Positions 7,412-17,583 are shown, counted from the stretch's first letter. The stretch: DNA of 64,000 nucleotides from Limnohabitans sp. TEGF004 (GCF_027924965.1 NZ_AP027057.1:84920-148919); one strand, 5' to 3'. The notes: generated by a model from the sequence alone, not told the origin. Translations and numbers: made by a program.

Positions 7412-9850
7412 ATGCGAACTATCCAAGAAATTCAACATGCCATGGACAGCTCCCGCGCAGTTGCAGAGCATGTGCCGTACTCCTCTGCTGTATCAGACAG
7501 CGTGATCAAGCTTAAAGATGGCAATGGTTACTTGGCCACGTTTGAGATTGAAGGCGTCGACTTTGAAACGTGCGGCCCCGAGCAAATCGAGATTTACAAA
7601 AACCAGCTCCATCAGGTGCTCATCGCATTTGGCGGCGGTCAATACGCACTTTGGACACACAAGATTCGCCATCGAATCACCGAGACACAAAACGCTCAGT
7701 TTGACAATCAATTCTGCTTAGAGGTTGCTAACGCCTACCAAGAGAAATTAGCTAAGACGGTCATGATGCGTACCGCGCTATTTATGACTGTCATTTATAG
7801 ACCGTTTGAGCAGTCTGCATTAAAAGGCCTCGGCTTTGGCTCGCTGGAGGCGTTCATTGCCTTTGAAAATGAATGTGTTGAACAAATCAATCAAGCTTGC
7901 GAGCAGGTTAAATCAACCCTTAAAAAATACAAACCACGCTTGCTAGGTGAGTACGAACGTGACGGCGTTCAGTATTCAGAACTACAGGCGTTTTTAGCTT
8001 TTTTGGTGAACGGTGAATGGCAAGAAATTCCGACCTCACGTGTTCGTCTTGATGAGTACCTTTGCACAACTCGTAAAACATTTGGTGACACCAGCGGCGT
8101 GATCCAAATCACAGGGCAAGAAGGCAAGCGCTATGCCTCAGCAATTGAGCTAGCCAATTATGCAGACAGAGCAGGGGCACTAGCGCTCAGCCAGCTTCTG
8201 TACGCAGACCAAGAGTTTGTTGAAACGCAGGCGTTTTCAATCATGAACGACGCAGATGCCATCAAGTGGTACAGGACACAACGCGGTCAAATGTTTGCAG
8301 GCAACCAAGCAAGCGTTGACGAGTTGCGTCAGTTTGACGAGGTTGTCGAATCCTTGCGGAAAAATGAACTTGTTGCGGGCCAGTACCACTACAGCATGAC
8401 AGTTTTTTCTGACACCCCAGACAAGATCAGAAAAGACCAAAGTGAAATTCTCACCATGCTTGGCCACGCTGGTTTTAAGGGGGCCGTTCAAACTGATGTG
8501 CCTGAGTCGTCGTGGTTTTTCCAACTACCGGGCAACTGGCGACACATGACACGCAAAGCCACCTTAACGAGTTGGAACTTTGTATGTCTTTCCCCGTTTC
8601 ATAGCTTCATGGCTGGCAAGAAAGCGGGCAATCCCTGGGGCGAGGCGCTTTGCATCTTTGATAGCCCCTCTGGTCAGCCATTTCACTTTAACTTTCATTG
8701 CTCCCCTGAAGACCACGACAGCACAGACGCGAAATTGCCCGGCAATACCACAATTTTTGGTGCAACGGGCGTTGGTAAAACAACGCTTGAACTTTTCTTA
8801 GCTTGTATGTTGAACAAATACAAAACCAAGATCGTTTTCTTGGATATGGATCGCGGCGCTGAAATTGCGCTTCGCGCAATGGGGGCAACGTACAAGTCAT
8901 TTGAGCGAGGCATTCCAACTGGCATTAACCCATTCCAATGGGCCGACACACAACACACTCGTGATTTCTGTCGCAAGCTCGTGACTCAAATTCTCACGCA
9001 GGGCAAAGAGCAGCTAACCGCCGAAGAAGAGGTTTTGGTCTCTACTGCGATTGAGCGTGTATTTGGTATGGGCCATCCAATGCGCCGTCTAGCGCTGGTG
9101 GCACAGCAACTTCCTCCGACAGAGTTGCATGGTCGCAGCTCTCTCCAAGCGAAATTGCGTCGATGGGTCAACGACGGTGATTTGGCTTGGGTGCTAGACA
9201 GCCCCCAAGACACATTGAAGTTGGACTCGAATACCAAATTTGGGTTCGACTATTCGACTTTCATTGACGACAAAGAAATTTGCCCACCGTTCGTTATGTG
9301 CCTGCTGCACATCAGTGAAACATTGATTGATGGCACGCCGTTCGCGTTGTTCATGGAAGAGTTCTGGAAGCCATTACAAAACCCGGCCTTTTCGGAGTTT
9401 GTGCGCGACAAGCTCAAGACCATTCGTAAGCAGTCCGGCTTCGTATGTTTGACAACCCAACAGCCCGATGACGTTCTTGATCACGAACTAGCTAAGACGG
9501 CCGTTCAGCAATCGGTTACGGGCATTTACTTGCCTAACCCTAATGCGATCAAGAAGGACTATGTCGAGGGCTTCAAAGTAACGCCACAAGAGTTCGACAT
9601 TATTCGTTCACTGCCAACTGCCTCGCGTGCATTTCTTGTGAAACAAGACGGCAAAAGTGCGGTAGTGCGATTTGATCTTGGTGGACTTGATGACGTGATC
9701 ACGATCTTGAGTGGTAGCCAAGACAACATTGAATTGCTGGATGAAATTCGAAAGTCGGTTGGCGATGCTCCAGAAGCATGGGTTCCGCTGTTGATTGAGA
9801 AAGTCAACGAACGTCGTGAAGAGCGTAGATCAGAGAAAGCAGCCGCATGA
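7412..9850 (+). CDS. virB4: VirB4 ATPase of the T4SS
   Basis: Hexameric ATPase at the inner-membrane base of the secretion channel, needed for pilus assembly and substrate transport. 812 aa from the ATG at 7412 (the frame is open to 7361, but that would overlap virB3). Walker A GATGVGKTTL at about residues 449-458, followed by KIVFLDMDRGAEIALRAMG, and a C-terminal RecA-like domain with FALFMEEFWK (Walker B region) and LTTQQPDDVL. The N-terminal domain contains the family block FQLPGNW. Intact. Its stop overlaps the next gene by ATGA. Confidence 0.95.
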   Translation: MRTIQEIQHAMDSSRAVAEHVPYSSAVSDSVIKLKDGNGYLATFEIEGVDFETCGPEQIEIYKNQLHQVLIAFGGGQYALWTHKIRHRITETQNAQFDNQFCLEVANAYQEKLAKTVMMRTALFMTVIYRPFEQSALKGLGFGSLEAFIAFENECVEQINQACEQVKSTLKKYKPRLLGEYERDGVQYSELQAFLAFLVNGEWQEIPTSRVRLDEYLCTTRKTFGDTSGVIQITGQEGKRYASAIELANYADRAGALALSQLLYADQEFVETQAFSIMNDADAIKWYRTQRGQMFAGNQASVDELRQFDEVVESLRKNELVAGQYHYSMTVFSDTPDKIRKDQSEILTMLGHAGFKGAVQTDVPESSWFFQLPGNWRHMTRKATLTSWNFVCLSPFHSFMAGKKAGNPWGEALCIFDSPSGQPFHFNFHCSPEDHDSTDAKLPGNTTIFGATGVGKTTLELFLACMLNKYKTKIVFLDMDRGAEIALRAMGATYKSFERGIPTGINPFQWADTQHTRDFCRKLVTQILTQGKEQLTAEEEVLVSTAIERVFGMGHPMRRLALVAQQLPPTELHGRSSLQAKLRRWVNDGDLAWVLDSPQDTLKLDSNTKFGFDYSTFIDDKEICPPFVMCLLHISETLIDGTPFALFMEEFWKPLQNPAFSEFVRDKLKTIRKQSGFVCLTTQQPDDVLDHELAKTAVQQSVTGIYLPNPNAIKKDYVEGFKVTPQEFDIIRSLPTASRAFLVKQDGKSAVVRFDLGGLDDVITILSGSQDNIELLDEIRKSVGDAPEAWVPLLIEKVNERREERRSEKAAA

Positions 9851-10944
9851 GAATCGCAGCCCTTTTAGAGTCAAAGATCGATGGCGTCCTGAGCGGTTAT
9901 GTGAATGGCACCAGCGCCGCAGTTGCTGGTTATGCGGGTGGAATTGCTGTCGTAGGTCTCACAATTTATTTGGTCTACATGGGCTACGCATCAGCGCGTG
10001 GTGACTTATCGGAGCCACTTTCAAAGATCATAAAAGACCTTATGAAAATCGCTCTGGTTTTAACTGTTGCACTTGGCGGCGGCGCATACCAAGAATACGT
10101 AATAGGCTTTGCGAATGGGATTACCAGTGACCTGACATTTGCACTAACTCACGGTGCGGCAAAGACTGTTGGTGGTGCCATTGATTACGCGAATTCAGGA
10201 TGCGTCACGCTACCCACAGGGGCTGAATGCATTTCGTATGACAGTGTGTTTCTTGAGATGGCAATTGCGAAAAAAACCTGGGCAGGCATTCCAGATCCAC
10301 TCTATACGGTTGTTTTTCTCATCATCGCGCTTGCTCAATTGGTGGTTTCAGTTCTTTGCATTTTGCCAATCATTCTGGCAAAAACAGGGATGGCATTGAT
10401 GTTGGCTCTTGGGCCTATTTTTGTTCTGTTGGCACTCTTCCCAATCACTACCAAATACTTTGAAGCATGGCTTGCTGCGTTGATCGGATTTGTTATGACA
10501 CAAGTTCTTGTAGCTGGGATATGCAGCGTTGTGCCAGAGATATTTAAAAACTTTCTCGACAAAGCCGTCCAACAGGGCGCAGTTGGTGACGCAACCGTGC
10601 TTGCGGATTCGCTAGCCGTGCTTATCGTGGCCATCGGCTTGGGATTTAGTGCGCTGCATGCCTCTCAAAAAGGCGCACAGCTTGCAGGTGGTGGCATGAG
10701 TATGGACTCCAAAGGTCTTGGCGGCATGGTTACGCAAGCAGTCATGAATCGGCTTATTCAAGGCCCTTCAGGTGGTGGCGCACCAGGTGACGGAAAGTCA
10801 GAGTCTTCAGGCGGTGAAAACTCTGCCTCACTTACACCAAGTAAAGCCTACTTAGCAGGGCAAGCCGTTGGCAGAGCGCCATACACCACGGGCAAAGCCG
10901 TTGGAAATATCTTGAACGCACTTGAGAAAAGAAGAGGGAGATAG
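9847..10944 (+). CDS. virB6: VirB6-like polytopic membrane protein
   Basis: Inner-membrane channel component of the T4SS. 365 aa with an N-terminal segment, then about five to six hydrophobic spans between residues 20 and 290 (for example VVSVLCILPIILAKTGMAL and ALMLALGPIFVLLALFPI) and a soluble glycine/serine-rich tail. The motif LALGPIFVLLALFPxT is the TrbL/VirB6 signature. Translation is coupled to virB4 (ATGA). In this locus virB6 precedes virB5, the reverse of the Agrobacterium order. Confidence 0.9.
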   Translation: MRIAALLESKIDGVLSGYVNGTSAAVAGYAGGIAVVGLTIYLVYMGYASARGDLSEPLSKIIKDLMKIALVLTVALGGGAYQEYVIGFANGITSDLTFALTHGAAKTVGGAIDYANSGCVTLPTGAECISYDSVFLEMAIAKKTWAGIPDPLYTVVFLIIALAQLVVSVLCILPIILAKTGMALMLALGPIFVLLALFPITTKYFEAWLAALIGFVMTQVLVAGICSVVPEIFKNFLDKAVQQGAVGDATVLADSLAVLIVAIGLGFSALHASQKGAQLAGGGMSMDSKGLGGMVTQAVMNRLIQGPSGGGAPGDGKSESSGGENSASLTPSKAYLAGQAVGRAPYTTGKAVGNILNALEKRRGR

Positions 10945-10946
10945 AA

Positions 10947-11540
10947 ATGGAACTCAAACGCATTACTTGTTCACTGTTGTTCGTTGTTTCGATGACTTCA
11001 TTTGGGCAGGGCATACCCGTTTATGACAACACATCTGTCTTAACAGCTATTCAACAGCTGCTTGCTTGGGAAAAACAGTATCAGCAGATGTATCAGCAAT
11101 ACATGAATCAGCTCCAGCAAATCCAGCAGCAGCAACAGCAAATTGCAAACATGAGCGGAACGCGAATGTTGGGCATGGCAAACAACGGGATCACAAATCC
11201 AATTCTGAGCGGTGACATTCAGCAGCAAATGAGCCAAGCCAAATCAAAACAAGCGCTTATCAATACGACAGGCCAGCAGTTAAGGAACCTTATGCAAGCC
11301 AGCCAGGCACGATCCGCGCAAATCCAAGGATTGATGGGGGCCATCAACCAGACAAACGACGCCAAAGGAATTGCAGAACTGACAGCGCGTATCCAAGCTG
11401 AACAAGTCATGACTGCGAACGAAGAAAAAGAAGCACAGCTTCTCAATCAGCTAAAGGTCTTGCAGCACGAACAACGCGACGAAGACTTCAAAGAAGAAAG
11501 CCGAAAAGTTCTCCGACGAACCCGTAGCGCATTTGACTAA
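10947..11540 (+). CDS. virB5: VirB5-like minor pilus protein
   Basis: Predicted periplasmic/pilus-tip component. 197 aa with an N-terminal signal peptide (MELKRITCSLLFVVSMTSFG, cut near residue 20), followed by the VirB5/TrbJ pattern: IPVYDNTSVLTAIQQLLAWEK and a glutamine-rich helical stretch (residues ~45-70) with long helices to the end. Glutamine runs are coded by mixed CAG/CAA and are probably part of the helix. It lies between virB6 and virB8, where virB5 or virB7 is expected. Confidence 0.85.
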   Translation: MELKRITCSLLFVVSMTSFGQGIPVYDNTSVLTAIQQLLAWEKQYQQMYQQYMNQLQQIQQQQQQIANMSGTRMLGMANNGITNPILSGDIQQQMSQAKSKQALINTTGQQLRNLMQASQARSAQIQGLMGAINQTNDAKGIAELTARIQAEQVMTANEEKEAQLLNQLKVLQHEQRDEDFKEESRKVLRRTRSAFD

Positions 11541-11574
11541 ATGTGCGTTCGTTGATGTGCCTGTGATTATTTGA

Positions 11575-12264
11575 ATGAGTTATATGAGCAAAGATCAACT
11601 GACTAAAACCCCCGGCATGGCATTTGAAGCAGTAATTGCACATCGTGCTTACAAAAGTGAGCGCCGTGCATGGCTTGTTGCTGGTGTTGCATCAGCCACA
11701 GCGGTAATAGCAGTTACCGCCGTCGCCGTCATGGTTCCTCTGAAGCAAGTCGTCCCACATTTGGTGTATGTGGATAAGGAAACTGGCGCAACGCAAGTTG
11801 TTAGCGTCGTTGATAGTCGCACGGTTGGCAACGACGACATCAATGCACGTTACTGGCTGGCCCGCTATGTGAAGGCTCGCGAAAGCTATCTCTATAAGCT
11901 TTTGCAAGAGGATTACGACCTCACCATGGCGCTCAGTTCGCCAACTGTAGGTGGTGACTACTCTTCTATCTACGAAGGCCCAAATAACAAATCAACGCGC
12001 TTAGTTGATGCTGTAGAAGAGCGTATTCACATCATCAGTGCCGAACCAACACCCGGTGTTTCAGGTCGCGGCACCGTGCGGTTTGAAAAGACAACGTGGC
12101 GCGTTGGTCTTCGTCAAGCAGAGAAGACAGAGACGTATCAAGCTGACGTTGCCTTTGAATGGAAGCCAATTACGGGTTGGGGCGTAAATGACTTGCTCAA
12201 AAACCCATTGGGTTTTGCGGTCACTGCATATCGCGCAACACCTGAGATGGCAGCAGCACGATGA
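11575..12264 (+). CDS. virB8: VirB8 inner-membrane scaffold protein
   Basis: Bitopic assembly factor of the T4SS core. 229 aa: short cytoplasmic N-terminus, one membrane segment (LVAGVASATAVIAVTAVAVM, residues ~35-54) and a periplasmic NTF2-like domain with RYVKARESYLYKLLQEDYD and VEERIHIISAEPTP, ending in the conserved NPLGFAVTAYRATPE block. A second ATG lies nine bases inside. The stop overlaps virB9 by four bases. Confidence 0.92.
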   Translation: MSYMSKDQLTKTPGMAFEAVIAHRAYKSERRAWLVAGVASATAVIAVTAVAVMVPLKQVVPHLVYVDKETGATQVVSVVDSRTVGNDDINARYWLARYVKARESYLYKLLQEDYDLTMALSSPTVGGDYSSIYEGPNNKSTRLVDAVEERIHIISAEPTPGVSGRGTVRFEKTTWRVGLRQAEKTETYQADVAFEWKPITGWGVNDLLKNPLGFAVTAYRATPEMAAAR

Positions 12265-13166
12265 AACGCGCAACCATACTTTTTCTTACCTTGTTCGCAC
12301 TTGTTGCGCAGGCTGATTTGGTTCCCGTTAAAGGGCAGTCAGATTTGCGGGTCCGCTATGCCGATTACAAGCCAGACGATGTTGTTGTTGTCGCAGTTGC
12401 CTTGGGCGTAATGACACGCGTGGTTCTGAATTCAGACGAAACCATTGTGAAGGCTGAGCCCGGCTTCCCGAGTAACTGCGAGAGAGCGGGCGACGAATGG
12501 TGCATCAAGGCAGAGCCGGGCACTAATCAAATCTGGGTGAATCCACGCAGCCGTGCAACCAAAAACAATCTAGAAATTAGCACCAACAAGCGGGATTACA
12601 GCCTCAAATTCGTGGTGATGCCGGGCCAAGAAAACGCACCTACTGTTTACTACCGGGTGATCTTCAGATATGCCTTGCCGCCCGTTCCAATGAAAGTTGC
12701 AGCGAAAGGCGCACCAGACATGCCTGCGGCAGAAGAGGCTGCGCCTGATGTCCAGTCGCAAGATTTCTCGGAACCAATTGTCCGTAACGCAAATTACTCA
12801 AAGCAGACAGCAGCAGATTCTGAAGAAATTGCCCCAAGTGTCGTGTTTGATGACGGACGTTTTACGTATTTTCGTTATCCCAAGAACCGCGAAATTCCTG
12901 CAATTTTTGCTATTGGTCCAGCAGGCGAAGAAATACGCGTGAATACCCATTCAGCCCGTTTGAGCGCTGACCCTGAGAACCCAAAAGCTCGCGTAACCAA
13001 CGACTATTTGGTTGTTCAGCGCTTGTCTAAAAAGTTCATCCTTCGACTCGGCTCAGCTGTGGTGAACATCCTCAACGAAGAGTTTGATGCAAACGGTATC
13101 GAAACATGGAACGGCACGACTACGCCTAACTTGGTTCGTAAAAACAAGGCAGTGGAGCCGAAATGA
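12261..13166 (+). CDS. virB9: VirB9 outer-membrane complex protein
   Basis: Periplasmic component of the T4SS core complex with VirB7/VirB10. 301 aa with a cleavable signal peptide (cut near ALVAQA, residue 18), an N-terminal beta domain (DLRVRYADYKPDDVV), a linker, and the conserved C-terminal domain with NANYSKQ, VVFDDGRFTYFRYP and IPAIFAIGPAGEE. No VirB7-type lipoprotein was found near it, so VirB7 is missing, very short or elsewhere. Overlaps virB10 by four bases. Confidence 0.93.
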   Translation: MKRATILFLTLFALVAQADLVPVKGQSDLRVRYADYKPDDVVVVAVALGVMTRVVLNSDETIVKAEPGFPSNCERAGDEWCIKAEPGTNQIWVNPRSRATKNNLEISTNKRDYSLKFVVMPGQENAPTVYYRVIFRYALPPVPMKVAAKGAPDMPAAEEAAPDVQSQDFSEPIVRNANYSKQTAADSEEIAPSVVFDDGRFTYFRYPKNREIPAIFAIGPAGEEIRVNTHSARLSADPENPKARVTNDYLVVQRLSKKFILRLGSAVVNILNEEFDANGIETWNGTTTPNLVRKNKAVEPK

Positions 13167-14536
13167 ACGAAATAGACCGCATGGTTGAAGGCCCAAATCC
13201 AGACATCAATTCGATTGGCGCACAGCCGCGCAAGGTGTCTTGGAAAGTGATTGGCTTCGCCGTTTTTTGTATCGTGCTTTTTGTTATTGCAATAGTTTTT
13301 GCTTTGCGAATGCTTGGCCATAAAGCAGTTTCATTGGTCGAGCCGCAGAAGAAAGAGGTTGTGGCACCACCTCCACCCAAAGGCGCAGCTAGTTTCGCCG
13401 CAGAGCCATTTACAGCTCAAGGTGCTGATGTTGGACCTCAAGGCGGCACATCTGCATCAAATGGGAAGAAGTGCGAAGACTCGGTGTTGATAGACAAAAA
13501 CACCGGAAGACCAGTTAAGGACGCAAACGGCACATCGATTCTGGTGAATTGCCAAGGCGTTGTGATTGGAGCGAAGATTCCAGCCCCTCAGAACACAGGC
13601 AACGCAACACAACCAAAATTCGACAACGGTCAAACAAAGCCACTTGATCGTTATAGCGGGGACATTTCTCTTTCTAGCGGCTCTTCAAATGGTCCGGCCC
13701 AAGCCATGGGTGTCAAAGGTTTAGGCGGATTCGGCTTGCCCGGTGGCTTTCCTGCGCCTCCCACAGATTCCACCAAAACCATCATGGACCATCTGCAACG
13801 TCTACAAAACCCATCACAAGCGAACGGGGCGGCTTTGCAAGGAGGTGGACAACAGCAAGGTGCGTCTGCAAATGCACAGGGGCCAGTTGGCAATAACCTC
13901 AGTGGGGCGAATACTCCAAAAGCTATTGCCGCAAAGACGATTGATGAGAACCGCGTCATTTCTAAGGGCGCTCAAATTGATTGCGCTTTGACGACTCGCG
14001 TGGTGACAGACATAAGCGGATTCGCCTCATGCATCGTCACTTCTAACGTGTATTCAGCGAATGGTCGAACTTTGCTGATTGAGCGCATGAGCGAAGTTCA
14101 AGGGGAATACGGAGCCTCTGGCCAGCCCGGTCAGCGCCGTGTTTTTGTTCTTTGGACACGTATTCGGATGCCCGGGGGCGTCACCATTGACTTGAACAGC
14201 CCCTCAACAGACTCATTGGGCGCAGCAGGCATGGACGGCCTCATTGATAACCGCTGGTGGGAGCGTATTGGTTCCGCGTACATGCTGTCTTTTTACAAAG
14301 ACATCATGGCGTACGAGATTGCCAAGAACACGAACACCAACACTTCTGGTGGTGCCACGGTCCTTCAAAACACCACCCAAACTTCATCAAGCTTGGCCGA
14401 GAAAGTGTTGTCTCAGTCGATCAACATCAAACCGACTCTGTATGCGAATCAAGGCGACCGCGTCGCTATTTATGTCGCTCGTGATTTGGAATTCAAGGAA
14501 GTCTATGACGTTGTTAAATCCAAACGCGAACAGTGA
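13163..14536 (+). CDS. virB10: VirB10 core-complex protein
   Basis: Spans inner and outer membranes and senses energy from the ATPases. 457 aa: cytoplasmic N-terminus, one membrane segment (VIGFAVFCIVLFVIAIVFAL, residues ~30-49), a proline-rich periplasmic region (VVAPPPPKG), and the C-terminal TrbI/VirB10 barrel with VISKGAQIDCALTTRV, GRTLLIERMSEVQGEY, FVLWTRIRMPGGVTI and the final LYANQGDRVAIYVARDLEF. Complete; the virB11 start lies inside its 3' end. Confidence 0.95.
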   Translation: MNEIDRMVEGPNPDINSIGAQPRKVSWKVIGFAVFCIVLFVIAIVFALRMLGHKAVSLVEPQKKEVVAPPPPKGAASFAAEPFTAQGADVGPQGGTSASNGKKCEDSVLIDKNTGRPVKDANGTSILVNCQGVVIGAKIPAPQNTGNATQPKFDNGQTKPLDRYSGDISLSSGSSNGPAQAMGVKGLGGFGLPGGFPAPPTDSTKTIMDHLQRLQNPSQANGAALQGGGQQQGASANAQGPVGNNLSGANTPKAIAAKTIDENRVISKGAQIDCALTTRVVTDISGFASCIVTSNVYSANGRTLLIERMSEVQGEYGASGQPGQRRVFVLWTRIRMPGGVTIDLNSPSTDSLGAAGMDGLIDNRWWERIGSAYMLSFYKDIMAYEIAKNTNTNTSGGATVLQNTTQTSSSLAEKVLSQSINIKPTLYANQGDRVAIYVARDLEFKEVYDVVKSKREQ

Positions 14537-15629
14537 CACGTTGAGTCGCGACGCGTCAGTCATTGAGCTGATGCGCCCGATTACAGAGCTAATTGCAGCC
14601 AATCCGGGTGTGACAGAAGTAACTATGTATAAGCCCGGAGAGTTCTTTTTGTCCATTCATGGGCAATGGGAACGTCACTATCTTCCAAGCATGAATTACA
14701 AACAATGTTTGGCCGTTGCTGAGAGCGTGGGATATCGATCAGATCAGGTAATTGGGTCACGGACACCATTGCTTTCTGCAACTTTGCCCAACGGTGAACG
14801 CATGCAAATTGTGGTCCCACCTGCTGTTGAGCCCGGGACTATTAGTTTTTCAATACGTATCCCGTCAACCGATATTCGCTCACTTGAGCAGTACGAGGCA
14901 GACGGAGCATTTGAGCGCTTTGTCTGGGTGGAGTCTCAAGCGTTGCAAAACAAGCCAGAAGGACTCAATATGACAGACAAGCACCTTTGCGCTCTTTTGT
15001 CAGACCGGAAGCTCAAAGAGTTTCTGATCGCAGCAGTCATTGCCAAAAAGAACATTGCAGTAGTTGGTGACACAGGCTCAGGGAAGACAACGCTGATGAA
15101 GTCGATGTGCGAACACATTCCATCGACAGAACGATTGATCACCATTGAAGACGTGCGCGAATTGTTCTTACCGAAGCACGACAACAAGGTTCACTTGATT
15201 TACAGCAAAGGCGGGCAGGGCGTTGCCAACGTCACTCCTGCCGACTTGATCGCATCCACGATGCGAATGAAGCCGGACCGTGTTTTGCTTGCAGAGCTGC
15301 GCGGCGGTGAGGCATTTGACTTCTTGAAGCTTTTGACCACCGGACACTCAGGGTCAATCACGAGTTATCACGCTGAAAGCTGTGCGCTTTCCTATGAACG
15401 TTACGTGTTCATGGCGAAGGAGCACCCAGATGCTGCAATCTTTACAGATGTTTCCTTGAAGCGCTTGGTGTCTCTCACGATTGATGTCGTTATTCATATC
15501 ACCTGCAAGAAGGTATATGACGACAAAGGCGAGGTTAAAGGCGTTGAACGCTTCGTGACTGAAGTGGACTTTGATCCAGCCAGAAAACTTGCGTTGCAAG
15601 TTGGCGAAGGGACGCTCCATCATGCGTGA
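14505..15629 (+). CDS. virB11: VirB11 secretion ATPase
   Basis: Hexameric cytoplasmic ATPase that switches the T4SS between pilus assembly and DNA transfer. 374 aa from the ATG at 14505, preceded by AAGGA; it overlaps virB10 by 32 bases. Seen: N-terminal domain (VIELMRPITELIAANPGVTEV), Walker A GDTGSGKTTL at about residues 188-197, ITIEDVREL (Asp box), MRMKPDRVLLAELRGGEAF (Walker B region) and TGHSGSITSYHA (His box). All catalytic blocks intact. Confidence 0.94.
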   Translation: MTLLNPNANSDTLSRDASVIELMRPITELIAANPGVTEVTMYKPGEFFLSIHGQWERHYLPSMNYKQCLAVAESVGYRSDQVIGSRTPLLSATLPNGERMQIVVPPAVEPGTISFSIRIPSTDIRSLEQYEADGAFERFVWVESQALQNKPEGLNMTDKHLCALLSDRKLKEFLIAAVIAKKNIAVVGDTGSGKTTLMKSMCEHIPSTERLITIEDVRELFLPKHDNKVHLIYSKGGQGVANVTPADLIASTMRMKPDRVLLAELRGGEAFDFLKLLTTGHSGSITSYHAESCALSYERYVFMAKEHPDAAIFTDVSLKRLVSLTIDVVIHITCKKVYDDKGEVKGVERFVTEVDFDPARKLALQVGEGTLHHA

Positions 15630-17583
15630 TTTCAAACAACACCAGCACGTCTTGGCGACTATCGTCGTAGTCGCACTTGTGATCGTTTGGCCTTACTTTA
15701 CGGTGTGGGGATTCAATCTCTTTGGTTCCATGGAGTTTCCAAAGTCACCTCTCACCATCCTTGAATACTTCATCAGTTACGGATTTTCCAATCGCCGATT
15801 TAATCTAGCGATTGAGCTGGCGTTTGCTGTGATTTTTGTTATCGGTCTTCTGACCCTGATTTCGATTTACAAAGACCGTCGCGCCCTTCACGGTGATGCA
15901 CGTTTCGCAACACTCAAGGAAGTTGAAGAAGCCGGACTTTTGGGTAAGCGCGGCCTCATCCTTGGAAAATTCAAGGGCAAATATTTAGTCTTTGATGGTC
16001 AGCAGTTTGTGTTGCTTGCCGCCCCCACGCGCTCCGGGAAAGGCGTTGGTTGTGTGATTCCAAACTTGCTCAACTGGCAAGGATCAGTTGTTGGCCTCGA
16101 CGTCAAACTTGAAAACTGGCAATTGACCAGCAAGTTCCGTCAAAAAATACTTGGGCAAGAGACCTACCTTTTCAACCCCTTTGCGGCAGACCGCAAAACT
16201 CATCGCTGGAATCCGCTAGACAGCGTCAGTCGAGACCCGTTTATCACTCCCGGTGATGTGTTGCAAATTGCTCAGATTTTTTACCCAAGCAAAGAGTCTG
16301 ACAAGAATCGTTTTTTCAACGATCAAGCGCAAAACCTTTTCCTTGGTTTGACGCTGTACCTCATCGAAACAAATCATCCCCGTTGCACGTTGGGAGAAGT
16401 GTTTCGTCAAGGCTCTGGCTATGACAAGTCGCTGCCAAAGCACATCCACGACATTCTAGAAAAGACCCCAAATTTGAGCCGCCAATGTCGCGACGCCCTG
16501 AGCCGTGCTTTGTCAGCCCCAGAGGAAACATTTGGAAATATCAAGTCAAGCTTTGATGCGCCGCTTTTGATGTTTGCAAATCCAATGGTGGATGCTGCAA
16601 CAAGTGCCAGCGACTTTAGCCTTGCTGATATTCGCCGCAAGAAAATTTCAATCTATTTCGGTATTTCACCCAACCGCCTAGAAACGGCTGCACGCCTAAT
16701 CAATTTGTTCTTCACTCAAACAATCAGTTTGAATACAGGCGTGTTGCCCGAAGCTGACAAGAGCTTGAAATATCAATGTTTGGTGTTGCTCGATGAGTTC
16801 ACAGCATTTGGTCGAGTTGGCATTGTTGCCAAGGCCGTTTCATACATTGCTGGTTACAACTTGCGATTACTGACCATCATCCAAAGCAAATCGCAACTCG
16901 AAGGTGAGGGCCTTTATTCAAAAGCCGATGCTCGCAACATGATCACGAACCATGAAGTGCGAATTATTTTCCCTCCCGGCGATGACCAAGAAGCAAAAGA
17001 TGCGTCGGAAATGCTTGGCTACTACACAACTAAATCTGAATCTGTTTCATCAAACCATAGTGGCCACTTCTTGACAGTGAACGGCAACTCATCTGGGGGC
17101 ACCAGCATCAGCGATCAGCGCCGCGCACTGATGATGCCCCAAGAATTGAAGCAAATGCCTTCATCGCAGTCAATCATTGACAAGCAGGGCACGCCCCCCG
17201 TGCTGTGCGACAAGGTACGTTACTTCGAAGACGCAGTGTTTATTGACCGCCTCAAGTCAGTGTCCCCATTACTTGCTGAGCTTGGTCGCAAAACCCCAAC
17301 TAGAGACCAACTTGATGCTGCTCGCATTGCGGGTGAGCTTGCCTCGTTTGTCCCCAATGTTTTGCCACAAACCATTCCAGATAACCAACTTGACTCTGAG
17401 AAGGAGAACGACGTGTTCGCCAATATGACAGAAGCAGAAATTGAAGCTGCGGCAGTTGCGCTTGCCGCAAAGCTTCCCGACTTTGCCGCCCTTGATACAC
17501 ACGCCGATTTCAAGGCAGTGGTTCAAGAAGAATTTTTCAGCATGTTTTTTTCATCTGGAGGTGTCAGCCATGCGCGCATCTGA
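15622..17583 (+). CDS. virD4: VirD4/TraG coupling protein
   Basis: Inner-membrane ATPase that delivers the relaxase-DNA complex to the T4SS. 653 aa from the ATG at 15622 (the frame is open upstream inside virB11). Two N-terminal membrane segments (residues ~10-30 and ~60-85), Walker A APTRSGKGVG at about 134-143, and Walker B CLVLLDEFTAFG around 387-398, followed by IIQSKSQLEGEGLYS. Overlaps virB11 by eight bases. The C-terminal ~90 residues are acidic and variable, as usual for relaxosome recognition. Confidence 0.95.
   Translation: MRDFKQHQHVLATIVVVALVIVWPYFTVWGFNLFGSMEFPKSPLTILEYFISYGFSNRRFNLAIELAFAVIFVIGLLTLISIYKDRRALHGDARFATLKEVEEAGLLGKRGLILGKFKGKYLVFDGQQFVLLAAPTRSGKGVGCVIPNLLNWQGSVVGLDVKLENWQLTSKFRQKILGQETYLFNPFAADRKTHRWNPLDSVSRDPFITPGDVLQIAQIFYPSKESDKNRFFNDQAQNLFLGLTLYLIETNHPRCTLGEVFRQGSGYDKSLPKHIHDILEKTPNLSRQCRDALSRALSAPEETFGNIKSSFDAPLLMFANPMVDAATSASDFSLADIRRKKISIYFGISPNRLETAARLINLFFTQTISLNTGVLPEADKSLKYQCLVLLDEFTAFGRVGIVAKAVSYIAGYNLRLLTIIQSKSQLEGEGLYSKADARNMITNHEVRIIFPPGDDQEAKDASEMLGYYTTKSESVSSNHSGHFLTVNGNSSGGTSISDQRRALMMPQELKQMPSSQSIIDKQGTPPVLCDKVRYFEDAVFIDRLKSVSPLLAELGRKTPTRDQLDAARIAGELASFVPNVLPQTIPDNQLDSEKENDVFANMTEAEIEAAAVALAAKLPDFAALDTHADFKAVVQEEFFSMFFSSGGVSHARI

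Noticed and set aside
11100..11150. CAG/CAA-rich run in virB5 as a tandem repeat
   Set aside because: It codes for a glutamine-rich helix with irregular synonymous codons, as common in VirB5/TrbJ proteins.
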